Positions 1 to 8,773 of a stretch of DNA of 64,000 nt are shown here, one piece after another. The stretch's first letter is position 1. Every line of letters begins with the position of its first letter. The notes beneath the pieces were generated by a model that had not been told where the DNA came from, searched no databases, and worked only from the letters and a program-made list of their open reading frames with translations. A program made the translations under genes and the position numbers. Source of the stretch: Blastococcus carthaginiensis (GTDB lineage Bacteria > Actinomycetota > Actinomycetes > Mycobacteriales > Geodermatophilaceae); the NCBI RefSeq assembly GCF_030731085.1, contig NZ_JASNFN010000001.1, positions 248,001-312,000 of the forward strand, given 5' to 3'.

Positions 1-2
1 CG

Positions 3-869
3 ATCGTGCCGCTGCGGCTCTTCCGCGACCGCACCACCGCGCTCGCGATCATCGCCAGCGTCGCCGTCGGCATGGCGATGTTCGGCTCCACCGTGTTCCT
101 CGGCCAGTACCTGCAGATCTCGCGGGGGTACTCGCCCACCGAGGCCGGGCTCCTGACCATCCCGATGGTCGGTGGCCTGCTGATCTCCTCCACGGTGTCC
201 GGGCTGCTCATCACCCGCTACGGCCGGTGGAAGGCCTACCTCACGGCCGGCTCGGTCCTGGTCGTGGCCGGCTTCGCGCTGCTGGCGACGATCGACCACG
301 AGACGGGCATGGTGCCGTTCAGTGCCTTCCTGTTCGTGCTCGGCGTGGGCATCGGCATGAGCATGCAGAACCTGGTGCTCGCGGTGCAGAACACCGTGGC
401 GGCCCGCGACCTGGGGGCGGCCAGCTCCGCGGTGGCCTTCTTCCGCAGCCTCGGCGGCACGATCGGCGTCTCGGTCCTCGGTGCGGTGCTGAGCAATCAC
501 GTCGGCGACCTGATCCGCGAGGGCATGGTGCGGAGCCCGGGGGCCGCGGAGGCGGCGGCCGCCGGGGGAGGGGATGTCGGTCTGGCCGATTTTGCCGACG
601 CGCCCGCGCCGGTGCAGGAGCTGATCCGGCTCTCCTACGGGGACGCGACCGGGCGGGTCTTCCTGATCTCGGCCGTGGTGGCGCTCGTCGCCGTCCTCGC
701 CGTCCTCTTCATCCGCGAGGTCGCCCTGCGGACGGAGACCGGGGACGAGCGGGAGCGGACCGAGCGGGCGCCTGCGGTGCGCATCGACACCGACGCGATC
801 GAGGGCCGCGACGCCGACGGCGAGCGCACCGGCGAGGTGGCGCACGCCGCAGCGGTTCCGACCCGCTGA
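3..869 (+). CDS. MFS drug-efflux transporter, DHA2 type, C-terminal part (start outside window)
   Basis: The frame is open from the window edge, so only the C-terminal half of a 14-helix proton-driven exporter is visible. It shows alternating hydrophobic helices (for example VGMAMFGSTVFLGQYLQ and FLFVLGVGIGMSMQN). It also has the GYSPTEAGLLTIPM stretch typical of EmrB/QacA-family exporters between helices. A last helix (FLISAVVALVAVLAVLF) is followed by a charged cytoplasmic tail of about 55 residues rich in R, E and T. The substrate cannot be read from the sequence. A strong hairpin lies just after the stop. Confidence 0.85.
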   Translation: MVPLRLFRDRTTALAIIASVAVGMAMFGSTVFLGQYLQISRGYSPTEAGLLTIPMVGGLLISSTVSGLLITRYGRWKAYLTAGSVLVVAGFALLATIDHETGMVPFSAFLFVLGVGIGMSMQNLVLAVQNTVAARDLGAASSAVAFFRSLGGTIGVSVLGAVLSNHVGDLIREGMVRSPGAAEAAAAGGGDVGLADFADAPAPVQELIRLSYGDATGRVFLISAVVALVAVLAVLFIREVALRTETGDERERTERAPAVRIDTDAIEGRDADGERTGEVAHAAAVPTR

Positions 870-883
870 GCGGGCACGGCCGG

Positions 884-914
884 CGGCCCGTCTCCCCCAG
901 GGGGAGACGGGCCG
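884..914. terminator. Bidirectional terminator hairpin
   Basis: A 14-bp perfect stem (884-897 with 901-914) closes a three-base loop between two convergent genes, the MFS exporter and osmC. There is no U-tract, which is common for actinobacterial terminators. Confidence 0.7.
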
Positions 915-933
915 TCGGGCGTTCAGCCGGAGG

Positions 934-1371
934 TCACCCCTCCAGCGCGGCGTCGAGGGTGATCTCGGTGCCGGTCAGCGCCTTGCTCACCGGGCAGCCG
1001 GCCTTGGCGGCCTGGGCCGCCTTGTCGAAGCCGGCGGCGTCGAGCCCCTCGACCTCACTGCGCACGGTCAGCTTGATGCCCGTGATCGTCGGGGCGCCGT
1101 CCTGCTGGCCGAGCGTGACGTCGGCGGAGACCTCGAGGGACTGCGGCGTACCGCCGGCCTTCCCGATCTCGCTGGAGAGCGCCATGGCGAAGCAGGCGGA
1201 GTGAGCCGCCGCGATGAGCTCCTCGGGGCTGGTGGTGCCCCCGGCCTCGTCGGCGGCGCGCTTGGGGAAGGACACCTCGTAGGTGCCGACCTTGGAGCTG
1301 GAGAGCTCCACCTGCCCCGAGCCCTCCTGCAGGGTGCCGTTCCAGGCGGTGCGGGCGGTACGAGTGGGCAT
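934..1371 (-). CDS. osmC: OsmC family peroxiredoxin
   Basis: A 145-residue protein that reduces organic hydroperoxides using a cysteine pair. The two family cysteines are present: Cys60 in AAHSACFAMALS and Cys126 in KAGCPVSKAL. The SPEELIAAAHSAC wording matches the OsmC rather than the Ohr subgroup, and the length is normal. It lies 88 bp downstream of an OhrR-type regulator on the same strand, so the pair is probably one peroxide-responsive operon. The start ATG has a GGAAGGGG ribosome-binding site. Confidence 0.9.
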   Translation of the reverse strand: MPTRTARTAWNGTLQEGSGQVELSSSKVGTYEVSFPKRAADEAGGTTSPEELIAAAHSACFAMALSSEIGKAGGTPQSLEVSADVTLGQQDGAPTITGIKLTVRSEVEGLDAAGFDKAAQAAKAGCPVSKALTGTEITLDAALEG

Positions 1372-1459
1372 GCTGCCCCTTCCGGGCCGTGGCCGCCTCT
1401 GGCTCGGGCGGCGCTGTGCCGGCCCTCCTACCCGCCGCGAGCGCGGGCTACCGCGGGGG

Positions 1460-1924
1460 TCAGGCCTGGTCGGGGATTCCGACCGACCCGTTGACCCGGT
1501 CGGTGAGCAGCCGGAGCCGGGCCTTGAGGTCGTCGAACTCGCTCGTGTCGAAGCCGATCGCGCCGATCATCTCCTCGGAGATGGCCACGGCCTTCTGCTC
1601 GAGGGCCCGGCCGGCGTCGGTGAGGGCGATGGACACCGAGCGCTCGTCCTCGACCCGCCGGTGCCGGGTGACCAGCCCCGCCGCGGTGAGCCGCTTGAGC
1701 AGGGGCGAGAGGGTGCCGCTGTCGAGGGCCAGCCGGGAGCCGAGCTGGCCGACCGTCTGGTTGTCCTGCTCCCAGAGCAGCAGCATCACCAGGTACTGCG
1801 GATAGGTCAGACCGATGGCGTCGAGCATGGGGCGGTACCGAGCGGTCACCGCGCGGGACGCGGCGTACAGCGCGAAGCACAGCTGGTCGTCGAGCGCGAC
1901 GCTCGGAGCCGGCATGGCGGTCAT
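1460..1924 (-). CDS. ohrR: MarR family regulator, OhrR-like peroxide sensor
   Basis: A 154-residue winged-helix repressor. The N-terminal motif LDDQLCFALYAASR carries Cys16, equivalent to the single reactive cysteine of Bacillus OhrR, which is oxidised by organic hydroperoxides and releases DNA. The TYPQYLVMLLLWE, LDSGTLSPLLKRL and DERSV segments are the usual OhrR DNA-binding and wing regions. It lies directly upstream of osmC, its expected target. The start codon follows a TAGACT hexamer by six bases, so the mRNA is probably leaderless. The osmC-type partner instead of ohr is a small departure from the textbook pair. Confidence 0.9.
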   Translation of the reverse strand: MTAMPAPSVALDDQLCFALYAASRAVTARYRPMLDAIGLTYPQYLVMLLLWEQDNQTVGQLGSRLALDSGTLSPLLKRLTAAGLVTRHRRVEDERSVSIALTDAGRALEQKAVAISEEMIGAIGFDTSEFDDLKARLRLLTDRVNGSVGIPDQA

Positions 1925-1930
1925 GCCGCC

Positions 1931-1936
1931 AGTCTA
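1931..1936 (-). promoter_or_regulatory. -10 element for leaderless ohrR
   Basis: TAGACT on the minus strand, six bases before the ATG at 1924. This spacing puts the transcription start at or next to the start codon. Confidence 0.5.
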
Positions 1937-2042
1937 GGGGCTTCCGGGCTGAGGAACCGGGACGTTCCGCCCTGGGCTTGCCCTCGGAAGAGGCCTGGTG
2001 GTGGCGGTTGGCGCCCGGGCAGGATGGATCGGCGTGGCAGAG

Positions 2043-2061
2043 TTGAGCGGAACAGACTCAA
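2043..2061. promoter_or_regulatory. HAIR element (HspR operator) upstream of clpB
   Basis: TTGAG, nine bases, then CTCAA: the core of the inverted repeat bound by the heat-shock repressor HspR in actinobacteria. It lies 80 bp before the clpB start, so clpB is most likely released from HspR repression on heat stress. The hspR gene itself is not in this window. Confidence 0.75.
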
Positions 2062-2140
2062 CCCGCGGCTCGTTGCAGGGAGCGATGACGCCGCCCACGG
2101 AGGGACGGCGTGCCCGAGAGAAAAGGACGTGCCCCCCGGC

Positions 2141-4726
2141 ATGGAGAGCAAGCTCACGACCCGCTCGCAGGAGGCCGTCGCCGGCGCTCAGCGCCTCGCC
2201 GTCGGCCGGGGTCAGGCGGCCCTCGAGCCGCTGCACCTGCTCGTGGCCCTGCTGGAGCAGGCCGACGGCATCGCGGGCCCGCTGCTCACCGCGGTCGGCG
2301 CCGACCCGGCCGACGTGCGCAGCAAGGCCGACGCCGCCCTGCGCCGCATGCCGAGCGTCAGCGGCGCCACGGTTCCGGCGCCCGCGCCCTCGCGCGAGTT
2401 CCTCAGGGTGGTCAACGCCGCCTCGGAGCAGGCGGGGGCGCTCGGTGACGAGTACGTCTCCACCGAGCACCTGCTGGTCGGGCTGGCCGGGTCCGAGGGC
2501 GAGGCCGCCGCCGTCCTCACCAGCGCGGGCGCCACGCGCGACGCGCTGCTCGCGGCCTTCCGCACCGTGCGGGGCAACCGCAAGGTCACCACCGCCGACC
2601 CGGAGGCCACGTACCAGGCGCTGGAGAAGTTCGCGGTCGACCTCACCGAGCGCGCGCGGGAGGGCAAGGTCGACCCGGTCATCGGCCGGGACACCGAGAT
2701 CCGCCGGGTCGTGCAGGTGCTCTCGCGCCGCACCAAGAACAACCCGGTCCTCATCGGCGAGCCGGGCGTGGGCAAGACGGCGATCGTCGAGGGACTGGCC
2801 CAGCGCATCGTCGCCGGCGACGTCCCGGAGAGCCTCAAGGGGAAGCGGCTGATGGCGCTGGACCTCGGCGCGATGGTCGCCGGCGCGAAGTACCGCGGTG
2901 AGTTCGAGGAGCGGCTCAAGGCCGTCCTGCAGGAGATCACCGAGGCCGAGGGCGAGATCGTCACCTTCATCGACGAGCTGCACACGATCGTCGGGGCGGG
3001 CGCGACCGGCGACGGCGCCATGGATGCGGGCAACATGATCAAGCCGATGCTGGCCCGCGGCGAGCTGCGCATGGTGGGGGCCACCACGCTCGACGAGTAC
3101 CGCGAGCACATCGAGAAGGACCCGGCCCTGGAGCGCCGCTTCCAGCAGGTCTTCGTCGGCGAGCCCTCGGTCGAGGACACGATCGGCATCCTGCGCGGGC
3201 TCAAGGAGCGCTACGAGGTGCACCACGGCGTGCGCATCACCGACGGCGCGATCGTCGCGGCGGCCACGCTGTCGGACCGGTACGTCACGTCCCGGTTCCT
3301 GCCCGACAAGGCGATCGACCTGGTCGACGAGGCCGCCAGCCGGCTGCGCATGGAGATCGACAGCCGCCCCGTCGAGGTCGACGAGGTCGAGCGCGCGGTG
3401 CGCCGGCTGGAGATCGAGGAGATGGCGCTGGCCAAGGAGGACGACCCCTCGTCCCTGGAGCGACTGGCCGGGCTGCGCGAGGACCTCGCCGACAAGCGCC
3501 AGGAGCTGGCCGAGCTGACCGCCCGCTGGCAGCAGGACAAGAGCGCCATCACCCGGATCCAGCAGGCCAAGGAGGAGCTCGAGCGGCTGCGCACCGAAGC
3601 CGAGCGCGCCGAGCGCGACGGCGACCTCGCCCGCGTGGCGGAGCTGCGCTACGGCCGGCTCCCGCAGCTGGAGAAGGCGCTGGCCGAGGCGGAGGCGTCG
3701 GTCGAGGAGCAGGCCTCCATGCTGAAGGAGGAGGTCGGCCCCGACGACATCGCCGAGGTCGTCCAGGCCTGGACCGGCATCCCTGCCGGGCGGCTGCTCG
3801 AGGGCGAGACCCAGAAGCTGCTGCGCATGGAGGAGGAGCTCGGGCACCGGGTCGTCGGGCAGCCCGACGCGGTGCGGGCGGTCGCCGACGCGGTCCGGCG
3901 GGCGCGCTCCGGCGTCGCCGACCCCGACCGGCCGACCGGGTCGTTCCTGTTCCTGGGCCCCACCGGCGTCGGCAAGACGGAGCTGGCGAAGGCGCTGGCG
4001 GAGTTCCTGTTCGACGACGAGCGGGCCATGGTCCGCATCGACATGAGCGAGTACTCCGAGAAGCACTCGGTGGCCCGGCTGGTCGGGGCGCCGCCCGGCT
4101 ACGTCGGCTACGAGGCCGGTGGGCAGCTCACCGAGGCGGTCCGGCGCCGTCCGTACACCGTCGTGCTGCTCGACGAGGTGGAGAAGGCCCACCCGGACGT
4201 CTTCGACGTGCTCCTGCAGGTGCTCGACGACGGCCGGCTCACCGACGGCCAGGGCCGGACGGTGGACTTCCGGAACACCATCCTGATCCTGACGTCGAAC
4301 CTCGGCTCCCAGCTCATCGCGGACCAGTCGGTGGCCGAGGACCGGCGCCGCGACACGGTGATGGGGGTCGTCCGGGGCCACTTCAAGCCCGAGTTCCTCA
4401 ACCGGCTGGACGACGTCGTGGTCTTCCGGGCGCTCGGCAGCGAGGAGCTGACCGGGATCGTCGACATCCAGGTCGGCGTCCTGGCCCGCCGGCTGGCCGC
4501 CCGCCGGCTGACCCTCACGGTCACCGACGCGGCGCGCGAGTGGCTGGCACTGAACGGGTTCGACCCGGTCTACGGCGCCCGGCCGCTGCGCCGGCTGGTG
4601 CAGTCGGCGATCGGCGACCAGCTGGCGAAGGCGCTGCTCTCCGGCGAGATCCGGGACGGCGACGAGGTCGTCGTCGACTGGCCCGGCGGCGACGTCGAGG
4701 GGCTGCTGGTCACCCGCGGGGCGTAG
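2141..4726 (+). CDS. clpB: ATP-dependent chaperone ClpB
   Basis: An 861-residue HSP100 disaggregase that threads aggregated proteins through a hexameric ring together with DnaK. Order of domains: Clp N domain (about 1-150), NBD1 with Walker A GEPGVGKT near residue 206, coiled-coil M domain (about 400-520, with LADKRQELAELTARW), NBD2 with Walker A GPTGVGKT near residue 606, and the C-terminal D2-small domain. The pore motif AKYRGEFEERLK and arginine-finger region EKDPALERRFQ are intact. The ATG at 2141 fits the family N-terminus; an in-frame GTG at 2129 sits closer to an AAAGGA and is an alternative start four codons upstream. A HAIR operator lies upstream. Confidence 0.97.
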   Translation: MESKLTTRSQEAVAGAQRLAVGRGQAALEPLHLLVALLEQADGIAGPLLTAVGADPADVRSKADAALRRMPSVSGATVPAPAPSREFLRVVNAASEQAGALGDEYVSTEHLLVGLAGSEGEAAAVLTSAGATRDALLAAFRTVRGNRKVTTADPEATYQALEKFAVDLTERAREGKVDPVIGRDTEIRRVVQVLSRRTKNNPVLIGEPGVGKTAIVEGLAQRIVAGDVPESLKGKRLMALDLGAMVAGAKYRGEFEERLKAVLQEITEAEGEIVTFIDELHTIVGAGATGDGAMDAGNMIKPMLARGELRMVGATTLDEYREHIEKDPALERRFQQVFVGEPSVEDTIGILRGLKERYEVHHGVRITDGAIVAAATLSDRYVTSRFLPDKAIDLVDEAASRLRMEIDSRPVEVDEVERAVRRLEIEEMALAKEDDPSSLERLAGLREDLADKRQELAELTARWQQDKSAITRIQQAKEELERLRTEAERAERDGDLARVAELRYGRLPQLEKALAEAEASVEEQASMLKEEVGPDDIAEVVQAWTGIPAGRLLEGETQKLLRMEEELGHRVVGQPDAVRAVADAVRRARSGVADPDRPTGSFLFLGPTGVGKTELAKALAEFLFDDERAMVRIDMSEYSEKHSVARLVGAPPGYVGYEAGGQLTEAVRRRPYTVVLLDEVEKAHPDVFDVLLQVLDDGRLTDGQGRTVDFRNTILILTSNLGSQLIADQSVAEDRRRDTVMGVVRGHFKPEFLNRLDDVVVFRALGSEELTGIVDIQVGVLARRLAARRLTLTVTDAAREWLALNGFDPVYGARPLRRLVQSAIGDQLAKALLSGEIRDGDEVVVDWPGGDVEGLLVTRGA

Positions 4727-4740
4727 CCGTGCGCACCCTG

Positions 4741-4768
4741 CCCGCCGGGCCCTCCGGGGCCCGGCGGG
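4741..4768 (+). terminator. clpB terminator hairpin
   Basis: A 12-bp perfect GC stem (4741-4752 with 4757-4768) with a four-base loop, 14 bases after the clpB stop. Confidence 0.65.
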
Positions 4769-4868
4769 CGCACCGCCTGATCGGGTGGCACCGCGTGCCG
4801 TGCTGGTTCCCCGGCAGGGCGTCGTCGATGATCGCGGGCGACGACCGGAACCGAGAGGCGGAGACGCG

Positions 4869-5612
4869 ATGACGGCGGGCCAGGACGACCAGCACGGTCG
4901 GCAGCAGGGGCAGCCCGAGGGGCAGGGCGGCCAGCAGCCGGGGTGGGGTCCGCCGCCGGGGCAGCCGCCCTACGGGCAGCCGCAGGGTGGTCAGCCGCCG
5001 TACGGGCAGCCGCAGGGTGGTCAGCCTCCGTACGGGCAGCCGCCGCAGAACCCCTACGGCCAGAATCCCTACGGCTACGCCCCCGCGCCCGCGGCGCCGC
5101 AGGGCTGGGGCCCGGGTGCGCCCGAGCCGATGGAGCGGCCGCTGACGGTGCGGGCCGGGATCGGCGCCTTCCTCGGCTCGCTGGTGCTCAGCGCCGTGGC
5201 GGCCGTCGTCACCCTGCTCAACTGGGACGAGCTGCTGGCCTGGACCGTCGACCAGGCGGGCGCGGACCTCCAGGGCCCCGAGTTCGAGGGTCTGGACCCC
5301 GAGGCGTTCGCCGAGCTCATGGCGCAGGCGACGATCGGCTTCACGGTCCTCGTGCTCCTGCTGGAGTTGCTGTTCGTGTGGTTCGCCTGGCAGGGGCGCA
5401 ACTGGGCGCGGATCGTGCTGTGGGTCCTGGGCGGCCTGGCGCTGCTGACCGGCCCGTTCAGCGCCGTCGCCAGCGGGCCGCTGCCCTTCGTCACCACGCT
5501 CTCCTGGTTCCAGCTCGCCCTGACCGCAGCCGGGGTGGTGCTGCTGGCGATGAAGCCGTCCAACGACTGGTACCGCTTCCGCAAGTGGCAGCGCGCCACC
5601 GGGCAGGGCTGA
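4869..5612 (+). CDS. Membrane protein with Gly/Pro/Gln/Tyr-rich repeat N-terminus
   Basis: A 247-residue protein. The first 75 residues are low-complexity, with three to four tandem copies of a GQPPYGQPQG unit, visible also as a DNA repeat of about 27 bp at 4963-5043. About four membrane helices follow (residues 95-240), the first being FLGSLVLSAVAAVVTLLNW. The ATG at 4869 has a GAGGCGGAGA ribosome-binding site. Such proline-tyrosine tails in actinobacterial membrane proteins often lie in the cytoplasm; the function here is unknown. The repeat number could vary between strains. Confidence 0.8.
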   Translation: MTAGQDDQHGRQQGQPEGQGGQQPGWGPPPGQPPYGQPQGGQPPYGQPQGGQPPYGQPPQNPYGQNPYGYAPAPAAPQGWGPGAPEPMERPLTVRAGIGAFLGSLVLSAVAAVVTLLNWDELLAWTVDQAGADLQGPEFEGLDPEAFAELMAQATIGFTVLVLLLELLFVWFAWQGRNWARIVLWVLGGLALLTGPFSAVASGPLPFVTTLSWFQLALTAAGVVLLAMKPSNDWYRFRKWQRATGQG

Positions 5613-5624
5613 GCCGGGCCGCGC

Positions 5625-6086
5625 TCAGGCCCGGCCGGCGGCCAGCCAGTCCCGCGTCGTCCGCGCGACCAGGCTGGCCGCCGCCCCGACCGACAGCACC
5701 AGCAGCAGCAGCGCGACGACGGTGACGCCACCGGCGGTGAGCATCGTGGACAGCAGCACCAGCGCCAGGACGACGGTCGAGACCACGCCGGTCCACAGCC
5801 CCCACCGGCGGCGGCCGGAGACCGCCCACGCGGAGACCGCGTAGGCGATGCCCAGGACCAGCGGGGCGGTGATGTTGACCAGCAGGAACTGCTGGGCCTC
5901 GTCCGCGGTCAGGCCGGCCTCGGTCAGCGCCTGCCGGACCCCGTCGCGGCCCAGCCAGGTGATCGTCACGTACAGCAGGAGCAGCACGGCGAGGGTCGCC
6001 AGCAGCGCCATGGCGACCCGCGCCGACGGCGGTGTCTGGGGGGTCGCGTCTCCGTCGACGGGGCGGGGGCGGGGATCGGCCGGCAC
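5625..6086 (-). CDS. Four-helix membrane protein, function unknown
   Basis: A protein of about 153 residues with four predicted membrane helices (MALLATLAVLLLLYVTITWL, LVNITAPLVLGIAYAVSAW, WTGVVSTVVLALVLLSTML, VTVVALLLLVLSVGAAASLV). I do not recognise a family. The start is uncertain: GTG at 6086 is preceded almost directly by GGAGGG, and an internal ATG at 6012 begins just before the first helix. It converges on the preceding plus-strand membrane gene, with only 12 bp between their stops. Confidence 0.7.
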   Translation of the reverse strand: MPADPRPRPVDGDATPQTPPSARVAMALLATLAVLLLLYVTITWLGRDGVRQALTEAGLTADEAQQFLLVNITAPLVLGIAYAVSAWAVSGRRRWGLWTGVVSTVVLALVLLSTMLTAGGVTVVALLLLVLSVGAAASLVARTTRDWLAAGRA

Positions 6087-6185
6087 CCCTCCAGCCTGGC
6101 AGACCGTCGGCCCGCCGCCGGGACGGTGTTCGAGTTTTTCCGCCCGGGTCGAATCCGGATCGGCACCGGCCCGCGAACACCCTCC

Positions 6186-7857
6186 GTGACCACGACCGAG
6201 CAGGACGTCCGGGTGCAGCCCGGCGGACCGGCGCACCCGGTGCCCGGCCGCGGCGTGCGGCGCCTGCTCGCGGCGCTGGCCGGGCTGGTCGCCGCCGCGG
6301 TCGCCCTCGGGGTGGCCGAGCTCGTGGCCGCCGCCGTCGGCCGCGCCGCCGCGCCGGTCGTGGCCGTCGGCGACGCCGCCATCACGCTCACGCCGGAGGC
6401 GGTCAAGAGCTTCGCGATCCGCACGTTCGGCGAGGCGGACAAGATCGCCCTGGTGGTCGGGACGCTCGTCGTCGTGGCGCTCTACGCGCTCCTCGTCGGG
6501 CTCGTGGGGCTGCGCCGCCGCCGTCTGGGCGCCGCGGGCGTCGTCCTCTTCGGGTTCGTCGGGGTCGCTGCGGCGGTCACCCGCCCGGCCGCCGGCCTGC
6601 TCGACGGGCTGCCCTCGCTGGTCGGCGCCGCCGCCGGCGTGGTCGCCCTGCTCGCGCTGCTGGTTCCGCTGCAGGCGCCGGTCGAGCCGGCGCCGGCTGA
6701 CCCTTCGAACGCACCGGCCGACGTCCCGCTCAGCGACCGGCTCCGCGAAGCGCTCGCCGGCGGTGACCGCAAGGGGGCCGGGATGGACCGGCGCCGCTTC
6801 TTCCTCACCGGGGGCGTGGCCGTCGGCGTGGCCGCGGTGGCCGGCGGTGGCGGCCGCCTGCTCCAGCAGCGGTTCGACGTCGCCGCCGAGCGCAGCGGGC
6901 TGGTGCTCCCGCGGCCGGCCTCGCCGGCACCGGCCCTCCCCGCAGGGGGCCGACCTCGCCCGCCGGGTGGAGGGGCTGACGCCGCTGTTCACGGGCAACC
7001 GCGACTTCTACCGGGTGGACACGGCGATCACCGTGCCGCAGATCCGCCCCGCGGACTACCGGCTCACCCTCACCGGGATGTTCGACACGCCGCGCTCCTA
7101 CACCCTCGACGACCTCCTCGGGCGCGACGACCTCGTCGAGCGCGACATCACCCTGACCTGCGTCTCGAACGAGGTGGGGGGCCGCCTGGCCGGTACCGCC
7201 CGCTGGCTCGGCGTCCCGCTCGGCGCGCTGCTGCGGGAGAACGGCGTGCGCCCGGGCAGCACCCAGCTGGTGTGCCGCTCGCAGGACGGGATGACGATCG
7301 GCGCCCCGACGCGGTCCGCGCTGGAGGTCCAGGACGCGATGCTCGCCCTCGGCATGAACGGCGAGCCGCTCCCCGTGGAGCACGGCTTCCCGGTGCGCAT
7401 GCTCATCCCGGGCCTCTACGGCTACGTCTCGGCCTGCAAGTGGCTCACCGGCATCGACGCCACCACTTTCGAGGCCGTCGACCCCTACTGGGTGGAGCGC
7501 GACTGGGCCGCCCGGGCGCCGATCAAGGTCTTCTCGCGCATCGACACCCCCGCGCCGCTGCGGTCGTTCCCGGCCGGCCGCCGTCCCGTGGCCGGCGTGG
7601 CCTGGGCGCAGACCCGGGGCATCGCCCGGGTCGAGGTGCGGGTCGACGACGGGGACTGGGTGCCGGCCGAGCTGTCCCCGCAGGTCGACGCCGACCTGTG
7701 GCGGCAGTGGGTGCTCCCCGTCGACTTCGCCCCCGGCCGGCACTCGGTCGCCGTCCGCGCCACCAGCGCCGACGGCGAGGCGCAGCCCGAGGAGCGGGCG
7801 GCCCCCTTCCCCAGCGGTGCCACCGGCTGGCACACCGTGCAGGTGGTCGCCGCGTGA
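6186..7857 (+). CDS. Membrane-anchored molybdopterin-dependent oxidoreductase, broken by a +1 frameshift
   Basis: This reads as one protein of about 557 residues in two frames. Frame one (6186 to about 6945) gives several membrane helices and a Tat-like RRRFFLTGG segment before another hydrophobic stretch. Frame two (from about 6946 to 7857) gives a sulfite-oxidase/YedY-type domain. Its molybdenum-ligand cysteine is in DITLTCVSNEVGG, with GLYGYVSACKWLTGI further on and a C-terminal Ig-like dimerisation domain. The two parts join at a GGGGG run (6945-6949); four Gs restore ALPAGADLARRVEG. The start may be GTG 6186 or an in-frame GTG at 6126. Either a sequencing slip or a recent pseudogene. Confidence 0.75.
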
Positions 7858-7999
7858 CCCGCCGTCCGGGCACCGACCCGGACTCCCCGACCCGTCCCGG
7901 CCCCGCCGATGACGACCCACCGGCCGTACCGCGGCCGCGCCCCACCTCGGATCGACCGCCACCCAGCCGTCGCGCTGGACAAGGAACAGGAGCACCACC

Positions 8000-8665
8000 A
8001 TGACGCGCGCCCTCACCCGCGGGATCCTGCTCACCGCCGTCTCGAGCCTGGCGATCACGCTCAGCGCCTGCGGCTCCGACGACACCGCCGCCGAGAGCAC
8101 CGCCGCCACCACCCCGAGCACCAGCAGCTCCGCGCCGGAGAGCACCGCCGCCGCCGCACCGGTCTCCGACGAGCCGTTCGGCGAGGGCTGCGCGGCGGTG
8201 CCCACCGAGGGGCCGGGCAGCTTCCAGGGCATGAGCGCCGACCCGGTGGCGACCGCCGCCGGCAACAACCCGGCGCTGTCGACGCTGGTCCAGGCGGTGC
8301 AGGCGGCCAACCTCGTGGACACGCTGAACACCACCCAGGACATCACCGTGCTGGCCCCGGCCAACCCGGCGTTCGAGGCCGTCCCGGCCGACGCGCTGCA
8401 GGGGCTGCTCGCCGACACCCCGGCGCTGACCGCGGTGCTGACCCACCACGTCATCCCGGGCCGCCTCGCCCCCGACGAGCTGGCCGGTACGCACACCACG
8501 CTGAACAACGACGAGGTGACGATCGAGGGCTCGGGCGAGGACTTCACCATCGGCGCGGACGGCACGGTCGTCGGCATGGAGGCCTCGGTGATCTGCGGCA
8601 ACGTGCAGACCGCCAACGCCACCGTCTACATCATCGACCAGGTGCTCCAGCCGGCCGCCGGCTGA
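8000..8665 (+). CDS. Fasciclin-domain lipoprotein (MPT70/MPT83-like)
   Basis: A 221-residue secreted lipoprotein. Residues 1-24 form a signal peptide ending in the lipobox LSAC, followed by a Thr/Ser/Ala linker to about residue 60 and one fasciclin (FAS1) domain. Hallmarks of FAS1 are visible: TVLAPANPAFEAVP, LTHHVIPGRL and the closing VYIIDQVLQP. In mycobacteria such proteins are surface exposed and sit near molybdo-oxidoreductase genes under SigK control; the same neighbour is seen here, but no sigma or anti-sigma gene is visible. Ribosome-binding site AAGGAACAGGAG precedes the ATG. Confidence 0.9.
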   Translation: MTRALTRGILLTAVSSLAITLSACGSDDTAAESTAATTPSTSSSAPESTAAAAPVSDEPFGEGCAAVPTEGPGSFQGMSADPVATAAGNNPALSTLVQAVQAANLVDTLNTTQDITVLAPANPAFEAVPADALQGLLADTPALTAVLTHHVIPGRLAPDELAGTHTTLNNDEVTIEGSGEDFTIGADGTVVGMEASVICGNVQTANATVYIIDQVLQPAAG

Positions 8666-8759
8666 CGCCGCACCCCTCCGCGAGCGGGAGGGGACCGCAC
8701 CGGGCCGCGGTCCGACCTCGCGTCGGGCCGCGGCCCTGCGGCGTCTCCGGGCCCGTGTC

Positions 8760-8765
8760 TAGGGT
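8760..8765 (+). promoter_or_regulatory. -10 element for leaderless pyrE
   Basis: TAGGGT eight bases before the pyrE ATG, with no ribosome-binding site between them. Confidence 0.5.
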
Positions 8766-8773
8766 TTCGGGCC

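Noticed and set aside
1934..4381. An 815-codon open frame on the minus strand opposite clpB
   Set aside because: Its codons mirror those of clpB, with no recognisable domain, and clpB is complete on the plus strand. It is a product of high third-position GC.
4963..5043. Tandem DNA repeat as a separate element
   Set aside because: It is in frame and encodes the GQPPYGQPQG repeats of the membrane protein, so it belongs to that gene.
7854..8003. A 49-codon proline-rich frame between the molybdoenzyme and fasciclin genes, overlapping both by four bases
   Set aside because: The overlaps look like coupling, but the text is low-complexity, fasciclin has its own ribosome-binding site, and no family is recognisable.
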